64,000 nucleotides of DNA, from assembly GCA_903857255.1 (NCBI GenBank), contig CAIODY010000043.1, forward strand, positions 82,334 through 146,333, given 5' to 3'. Of the stretch, positions 58,636 to 64,000 are shown piece after piece. Numbering within the stretch: position 1 is the first letter of the stretch; the number at the start of each line of letters is the position of its first letter. The notes under the pieces are model-generated. The model saw only the letters and a list, made by a program, of their open reading frames with translations, was not told where the DNA came from and ran no database searches. This DNA is from an uncultured bacterium (GTDB taxonomy: Bacteria > Bacteroidota > Bacteroidia > Chitinophagales > CAIODY01). The position numbers were made by a program, and so were the translations under genes.

Positions 58636-58668
58636 TTTGGCACACACCAATACATTTCAATAACTTTG
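58636..58668 (+). promoter_or_regulatory. Bacteroidota-type promoter TTTG-N21-TAACTTTG upstream of rpiB
   Basis: TTTG 58636-58639 and TAACTTTG 58661-58668, 12 nt before ATG. Confidence 0.6.
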
Positions 58669-58680
58669 CAAAAAAATATT

Positions 58681-59119
58681 TATGCCCACCATTATTGGTA
58701 TAGCCGCCGACCATGCAGGTTTTGAGTTGAAAGAGAAAATAAAAATTTACTTATCAGCTAAAGGTTTTGAAGTGAAAGATTTTGGCACTCATAATTTAGA
58801 TTCGATGGATTATCCTGATGTGGTTCATCCGCTTTGCAACGCCATTGGCAATGGTGATTTTGAGCAAGGTATTTTAATTTGCGGCAGCGCACAAGGTGTT
58901 GCGATGACTGCTAACAAACATAGTTTTATCAGAGCTGCAATTTGCTGGATGCCTGATGTAGCAATAGTTACAAGGCAGCACAACAACGCTAATGTGATTT
59001 GTTTGCCTGCTCGATTTATCACCGAAGATGTAGCGAAGCAATGTGTTGATACATTTTTCAATACTGCTTTTGAAGGCGGTCGTCATCAAAACAGAATTAA
59101 CAAAATAGCTGCTTGCTAA
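58681..59119 (+). CDS. rpiB: Ribose 5-phosphate isomerase B
   Basis: IGIAADHAGFELKEKIK...DFGTHNLDSMDYPD...GILICGSAQGVAMTANKH...HNNANVICLPARFI. Confidence 0.95.
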
Positions 59120-60096
59120 TGTTGCAAAAAAAGCTTTGGTGTTGGCTAATTTTATGCTTCTTTTTTGAAAAGTTGCCAGCCCATGCTTTTGTTTTTAATA
59201 CTCCAAAAACTGATACTGGCAAAGGGTTTACAGGTTTTATTTGGAGCAACAAGCCCAAACATGATACAACAATTGGCTCTGCAATTTTTCCATTTATTTT
59301 GCCTGATAGCAGCTTCAACTACAAGCAAACTGGCTATTATTATGCTTTTGATTCATTGCATTTTCAAACTATCGCAATTGAATCAAGTGAATTTTATCAT
59401 CCACAAAAAACTAAAACAGAATATGCCGAAGTAAAACCTGCTATGCCCGAAAAATGGCTATTCTACATCATTCTTGGTTTAGCAGTAATTGTTGTTTTTG
59501 TAAAATCTGTATTTGCTCGTTTTTTTGTAGAGCTATGGAAATCATTTTTCAATTTCAATAATGCTTTGCAAATGATGCGACAGCAGGATATTTCTTTTTC
59601 GGTGCCAGGTTTGTTGTTGTCTATTAATTTTTATGTAGCTATGGCAACTTATTTGTTTCTGAATATTCATCAAAAGAAATTGCAAATTTCATTCAATGAA
59701 CTATTATTGATTCCAATTTTAATGGCATTCATAATCGGATTTGTGTTGTTCCGATTTGCAATTTATCAATTTTCAATTGTTTTGTTTAATCGAAAAAATG
59801 AATTGCAAGCCGTTAGTTTTATTGATTTATTGCAATTAGAATTTACAGGAATAATCATGGTTCCCATGATTTTGCTATTAGCATTTGGCAGCCCAGCCAT
59901 TTTACAAGCCGCATGGATTGGAAGTTATATTTTGTTAGCCAGCATTTTAATTTACCGAACCATCGTTGCATGGCGAATTGCAGGCAGTTTATTATTTGCC
60001 AATCTTTTCCATTTTATTCTGTATATTTGCACCGTCGAAATTGCCCCTGTATTGATTTTGCTCAAGTGGGTGCAACAGTGGTCAGTATTGAAATAA
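59113..60096 (+). CDS. DUF4271 domain-containing membrane protein
   Basis: C-terminal multi-TM region ending NLFHFILYICTVEIAPVLILLKWV, adjacent to hemD. Confidence 0.85.
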   Translation: MLMLQKKLWCWLILCFFFEKLPAHAFVFNTPKTDTGKGFTGFIWSNKPKHDTTIGSAIFPFILPDSSFNYKQTGYYYAFDSLHFQTIAIESSEFYHPQKTKTEYAEVKPAMPEKWLFYIILGLAVIVVFVKSVFARFFVELWKSFFNFNNALQMMRQQDISFSVPGLLLSINFYVAMATYLFLNIHQKKLQISFNELLLIPILMAFIIGFVLFRFAIYQFSIVLFNRKNELQAVSFIDLLQLEFTGIIMVPMILLLAFGSPAILQAAWIGSYILLASILIYRTIVAWRIAGSLLFANLFHFILYICTVEIAPVLILLKWVQQWSVLK

Positions 60097-60130
60097 ACCT
60101 CATTTTAAAATTTTTAAACGACTCGATAAA

Positions 60131-61021
60131 GTGCCAATAACTACTGTTAAAAAGAAAGTTGCAGCCAGAAAATCGGATATCAAGAAACCAACACCAACAA
60201 AGGTTTCAACCGTAAAAAAAAGTAAAAAAGCTGTTGTAGTAAAAAAGCCAGAAGTGATAGAAATCATTACTGGTTTACCTGTGAAAAATGTTTTGATTAC
60301 GCAAAACAAACCTATTGAAGGCGAACGTTCGCCTTATGATGAAATTGCAAAACGGTTTAAATTAAATATTGAATTTCAACCATTTTTTGAAATTCATGGC
60401 ATCACTGCAAAAGAATTTCGCCGTTATAGAATTCATCTGCACGAATTCACTTCTGTAATTTTTACCAGCCGAAATTCAGTTGACCATTTCTTTCGTTTAT
60501 TGACAGAAATGAAAACGCAAATGAGCAGCGAAACAAAATATTTTTGCACCACTGAATCAATTGGTTTATATCTTCAAAAATTCATTCAATACCGCAAGCG
60601 TAAAGTGTTTTATGGTGATGGCACTACTCGTGATTTATTGACGATAATGAATAAACACATCGAAGGCGAAAAATATTTATTGCCTTGCAGCGAAACACCA
60701 AGCACCGAAATTTTATCGCACTTAAAGAAAAATAAGTTTGATTTTTTTGAAGCAGTTTTGTTCAGAACTGTGCCAAGCATTATCAAACATTTAGAATTAG
60801 ACAGCTACGATTTGATGATATTTTTTAGTCCATCAGCTATTGAAGCATTGACAAAAAATTTCCCGAAGTTTAAACAAAAAGGAATCAGAGTTGGAGCTTT
60901 TGGACCCAGCACTTGTTTGGCAGTGAAAGATGCAGGATTTAAAATTCACATTGAAGCGCCAAGGCATGGTATGCCAAGCATGGCAGCTGCGATTGAGTAT
61001 TATTTGAAAATGATAAAATAA
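60131..61021 (+). CDS. hemD: Uroporphyrinogen-III synthase with Lys-rich N-terminal extension
   Basis: VIFTSRNSVDHFFRL...YLLPCSETPSTEIL...FFSPSAIEALTKNFP...AFGPSTCLAVKDAGF; GTG start. Confidence 0.85.
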   Translation: MPITTVKKKVAARKSDIKKPTPTKVSTVKKSKKAVVVKKPEVIEIITGLPVKNVLITQNKPIEGERSPYDEIAKRFKLNIEFQPFFEIHGITAKEFRRYRIHLHEFTSVIFTSRNSVDHFFRLLTEMKTQMSSETKYFCTTESIGLYLQKFIQYRKRKVFYGDGTTRDLLTIMNKHIEGEKYLLPCSETPSTEILSHLKKNKFDFFEAVLFRTVPSIIKHLELDSYDLMIFFSPSAIEALTKNFPKFKQKGIRVGAFGPSTCLAVKDAGFKIHIEAPRHGMPSMAAAIEYYLKMIK

Positions 61022-61042
61022 GATTCTTGAAATCATACACAC

Positions 61043-61074
61043 AAAAAAGGCAATCAAATTTGATTGCCTTTTTT
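61043..61074. terminator. Bidirectional terminator palindrome
   Basis: aaaaaaggcaatcaaatttgattgcctttttt, perfect 16-bp arms, between convergent genes. Confidence 0.88.
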
Positions 61075-61077
61075 GTT

Positions 61078-62118
61078 TTAATTAATCGGACATTTTTCGT
61101 GATAATTAATCAACTCAATATTGGTTTTTGGAAATTCGTATCCAGCATATTTTGCTCCGATTTCATCTAATGTTGCATTAATTTCTTCGCCATCCATCAG
61201 TGTTACCAACTTCAATCTGTAATCTTTGATGTGTGGCAAACCTTTTAAATAATTGGTATAATGTCGGCGCATTTCAAAAATTCCAATCATTGGTCCTTTC
61301 CATTCCAACGAACGTTTTAAATGTTTTTTACAAACTGAAATGCGTTCTTCCATCGTAGGTGCAGCAAGGATTTCGCCAGTTTTGATGTAGTGTTTTATTT
61401 CTCTAAAAATCCAAGGATAACCAATCGCTGCTCTGCCAATCATCACCCCATCCACACCATAACGGTTTTTATATTCCACTGCTTTTTGCGGCGAATCAAT
61501 ATCACCGTTACCAAAAATCGGAATTTTTATTCTCGGATTATTTTTCACTTTTCCAATCAATGTCCAATCTGCCGAGCCTTTATACATCTGTGCTCGGGTG
61601 CGCCCATGAATTGCCAAAGCCTGAATGCCTACATCCTGCAAGCGTTCGGCAACTTCCATGATGTTCAAATTATTTTCATCCCAACCCAATCTTGTTTTTA
61701 CCGTTACAGGTAATTTTGTTGATTTCACAACAGCTTCGGTTAATCGCACCATCAAATCAACATCCTTCAAAACGCCTGCCCCTGCGCCTTTCAGCGCAAC
61801 TTTTTTTACTGGGCAACCAAAATTTATATCCAACAAATCAGGATTGGTAACATCAACAATTTTTGCAGCCATTGCCAAACTTTCTTCATCACCACCAAAA
61901 ATTTGAATGCCCACTGGTTTTTCATAATCGAAAATATCCAGCTTTTGTCGGCTTTTGATGGCATCACGAATCAAGCCTTCGCTGCTGATAAATTCGGTGT
62001 ACATTAAATCTGCGCCATTGTCTTTGCACACGGCTCTGAAAGGTGGGTCGCTCACATCTTCCATCGGTGCCAAAAGCAATGGAAATTCGGGTAATTGTAT
62101 GTTTCCTATTTTTATCAC
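61078..62118 (-). CDS. tRNA-dihydrouridine synthase (DusB-like)
   Basis: LLLAPMEDVSDPPFRAVCKDNGADLMYTEFIS...DINFGCPVKKVALKGAGAGVLKD...IHGRTRAQMYKGSADW...GNGDIDSP; GTG start at 62118 preferred. Confidence 0.94.
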   Translation of the reverse strand: MIKIGNIQLPEFPLLLAPMEDVSDPPFRAVCKDNGADLMYTEFISSEGLIRDAIKSRQKLDIFDYEKPVGIQIFGGDEESLAMAAKIVDVTNPDLLDINFGCPVKKVALKGAGAGVLKDVDLMVRLTEAVVKSTKLPVTVKTRLGWDENNLNIMEVAERLQDVGIQALAIHGRTRAQMYKGSADWTLIGKVKNNPRIKIPIFGNGDIDSPQKAVEYKNRYGVDGVMIGRAAIGYPWIFREIKHYIKTGEILAAPTMEERISVCKKHLKRSLEWKGPMIGIFEMRRHYTNYLKGLPHIKDYRLKLVTLMDGEEINATLDEIGAKYAGYEFPKTNIELINYHEKCPIN

Positions 62119-62160
62119 TGTATTAAAATCGAATTGCAAAATTACGCATAAACAAAACAT

Positions 62161-62168
62161 TATCTTTG
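62161..62168 (+). promoter_or_regulatory. Candidate -7 element TATCTTTG upstream of engB
   Basis: TAnnTTTG, 20 nt before ATG 62189. Confidence 0.5.
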
Positions 62169-62188
62169 CAATTCAATTCAAAAAAATC

Positions 62189-62779
62189 ATGTTCATTAAA
62201 GAAGCTATTTATACAGGCAGTTATGTTGATTGGCAAAAAATGCCGCAGGAAGCCTTGCCCGAACTGGCTTTTGCTGGGCGAAGCAATGTCGGCAAATCAT
62301 CATTGATAAACTATTTGTGTAATCAAAAAAAGTTAGCGCATACTTCATCGCAGCCAGGAAAAACACAAACTTTTAATTTTTATAAAATCAACAAGCAATG
62401 GAATTTAGTTGATTTACCGGGTTATGGTTTTGCAAAAGTGTCGCAACAAATGAGAAAAGAATGGTTGCAACGCATGATGGATTATTTTGAAAATCGTCAG
62501 CAATTAAGAAGAGTTTGTCAATTGATTGATAGTCGTATTCCGCCACAAGCCGCCGATATTGAGTTTGCAATGGCTTTAAGCGAATTGAAAATTCAAACTG
62601 TTTTGATTTTTACTAAAGCTGATACTAAACTCAAAAATAAAATTAAAGGAAGTGTAGCAGCTTTTGAAAATGAATTGAAAGGCAAAGTGCCTTTTACACC
62701 CATTCATTTTGTTACCTCTGCGTCAGATAGAGTAGGCAGTGAACAATTTTTGGAATGGGCTAAAGATGTGATTAAATAA
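62189..62779 (+). CDS. engB: Ribosome biogenesis GTP-binding protein EngB/YsxC
   Basis: ELAFAGRSNVGKSSLINYLCNQKKLAHTSSQPGKTQTFNFY...LVDLPGYGFAKVS; start at MFIKEAIYTG. Confidence 0.96.
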   Translation: MFIKEAIYTGSYVDWQKMPQEALPELAFAGRSNVGKSSLINYLCNQKKLAHTSSQPGKTQTFNFYKINKQWNLVDLPGYGFAKVSQQMRKEWLQRMMDYFENRQQLRRVCQLIDSRIPPQAADIEFAMALSELKIQTVLIFTKADTKLKNKIKGSVAAFENELKGKVPFTPIHFVTSASDRVGSEQFLEWAKDVIK

Positions 62780-63914
62780 GGCTTCCGCTGGTTTCATTAT
62801 TGATTAAAACAACACCTGGATTTTTTCCAATTTCGAAACTGCCATAAGTTTTTTCTATACCTAAAAATTCAGCACCATTCAAAGTCGCCCATTTTAAAAG
62901 GGTTTCGAGCGATAGGTGGTTGAATTTTTGTTGAATGGTTTTTATTTCCTCATAAATATTCAAGCAAGAATTAGAAGCCAAACTATCAGTGCCGATACAA
63001 ATTTTCAAACCACTTTCTGACCATAAATTATAATCGGGCAATTTGTTTTCGATAAACAAATTAGCTTGCGGACAAGCACACAAAAAACTTTTTTTATTGT
63101 GTTGAGCAATAGCTTGTAAATCGCTTGGGTAGCCAAATGTGTTGTGTACGTACAACGTGTTGCTGTGTACGGGCATTGCTTCAATTACACTTTGCAACGA
63201 TGTTTTTTTTGTGGCGTTGAAATAAGAAATATCTAATCCTAAATTTTTATAAAAATCTAAAAACGCACCCGATTTATTTTTGAAAAATAATTCTTCGTCT
63301 TCCGTTTCCTGATTGTGAATGGTGGTGGGGGAATTATTTTTTTGATTAAAATCTGAAATCAATTGAATCAATGAAACACTTGTGGAATAAGGTGCATGAG
63401 GTGCAATTGACAAATTAGAAATTACGAATTGTTTGCTCAATTCCATTGCTTCATCAAATTTCTTTTGAGCTATCAAAGGTTGTAAGCCAATCGTTTCGAT
63501 GAAAGTGTGATAAAATAAATTGCCTTTTTTCTTTTGTTCAATTGAAATAGTCTCGTTGCTGATGTCGCCCACAGCCACAATTCCTGTAGCTATCATTTCT
63601 TGTTCAGCATCTGCAATGGCTTGTAATCTTTCTTCGGTGGAAAATGCAAATCGTTGCCCCATCAACGATTGAATGAAACCAACTAAGCCAGTATGTTGTG
63701 CGATTTTATTTTTAAGATGCGATAATTCTACATGACAATGTGCATTTACAAATCCAGGACATAATGCGCCTTGGAAGATTTCCAATTCAGCTTCATCAAA
63801 TTTTTCACGAGTAGAAATTTCTAAAATTTTTCCATCATCATCCAAAATCAAAACACCATTTTTAATGGGTGATGATGTGATAGGATAAACAATATCGGCA
63901 GAGATTTTTTTCAA
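62772..63914 (-). CDS. Amidohydrolase family protein (aminofutalosine/cytosine deaminase-like)
   Basis: GALCPGFVNAHCHVELSHL metal motif; APHAPYSTS; CIGTDSLASNSCLNIYEE; TTG start in the ORF track. Confidence 0.85.
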   Translation of the reverse strand: MKKISADIVYPITSSPIKNGVLILDDDGKILEISTREKFDEAELEIFQGALCPGFVNAHCHVELSHLKNKIAQHTGLVGFIQSLMGQRFAFSTEERLQAIADAEQEMIATGIVAVGDISNETISIEQKKKGNLFYHTFIETIGLQPLIAQKKFDEAMELSKQFVISNLSIAPHAPYSTSVSLIQLISDFNQKNNSPTTIHNQETEDEELFFKNKSGAFLDFYKNLGLDISYFNATKKTSLQSVIEAMPVHSNTLYVHNTFGYPSDLQAIAQHNKKSFLCACPQANLFIENKLPDYNLWSESGLKICIGTDSLASNSCLNIYEEIKTIQQKFNHLSLETLLKWATLNGAEFLGIEKTYGSFEIGKNPGVVLINNETSGSLI

Positions 63915-64000
63915 TTAAAAAATGTAACCCAATTTGATAGATGGTATGAAGATTAAACGAAAGCCAAGTGCTCTTTCGCCGTCTGTGCTGAAAGGTATTT
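63915..64000 (-). CDS. C-terminus of an outer-membrane beta-barrel-like protein (truncated by window end)
   Basis: Reverse strand reads IPFSTDGERALGFRLIFIPSIKLGYIF*, ending in a C-terminal Phe. Confidence 0.5.
   Translation of the reverse strand, partial: IPFSTDGERALGFRLIFIPSIKLGYIF

Noticed and set aside
61955-62188. N-terminal 78 residues of the ORF-track call for EngB
   Set aside because: Antisense to the dus gene start and upstream of a TATCTTTG promoter element; EngB homology starts at MFIKEAIYTG (62189)
1-64000. tRNA, rRNA, transposase/integrase or prophage genes
   Set aside because: Looked for TPsiC-like GTTCRA contexts, rRNA-like blocks and DDE/integrase motifs by eye; none convincing. 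tRNAscan-SE or Infernal would be decisive

Overview
The window is a contiguous piece of a low-GC Bacteroidota chromosome, probably Chitinophagia-like. The lineage call rests on T9SS sorting domains, IPExxxVDY, DUF4271 and BshA proteins, and TAnnTTTG promoter elements. Gene density is high and most genes are housekeeping: uvrD/pcrA (cut by the left edge), rplM-rpsI-rpsB-tsf, pheS, hisS, dcd, bshA, purK-purE, recO, carA, a 2-oxoacid dehydrogenase E2, recR, rpiB, hemD, dus, engB. Accessory or less ordinary content includes: a HEPN/MNT toxin-antitoxin pair; an arsR-DUF6428-arsC-aquaporin operon in which a channel with an apparently widened pore takes the place of an efflux pump; an ECF sigma/anti-sigma/outer-membrane protein cluster; an active/inactive M16 peptidase pair split by two genes; several T9SS cargo proteins including a 1199-aa PKD/SdrD-B modular protein; a CstB-like MBL-rhodanese protein next to a paaABC cluster lacking paaD/paaE; a LecA(PA-IL)-like C-terminal domain on an uncharacterised secreted protein; an orphan secreted-protein/XRE-regulator island with a palindromic candidate operator; and several degenerate short-period repeats, some inside reading frames. 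No CRISPR array, rRNA, tRNA or transposase was recognised. All calls were made by eye; no database searches were run.
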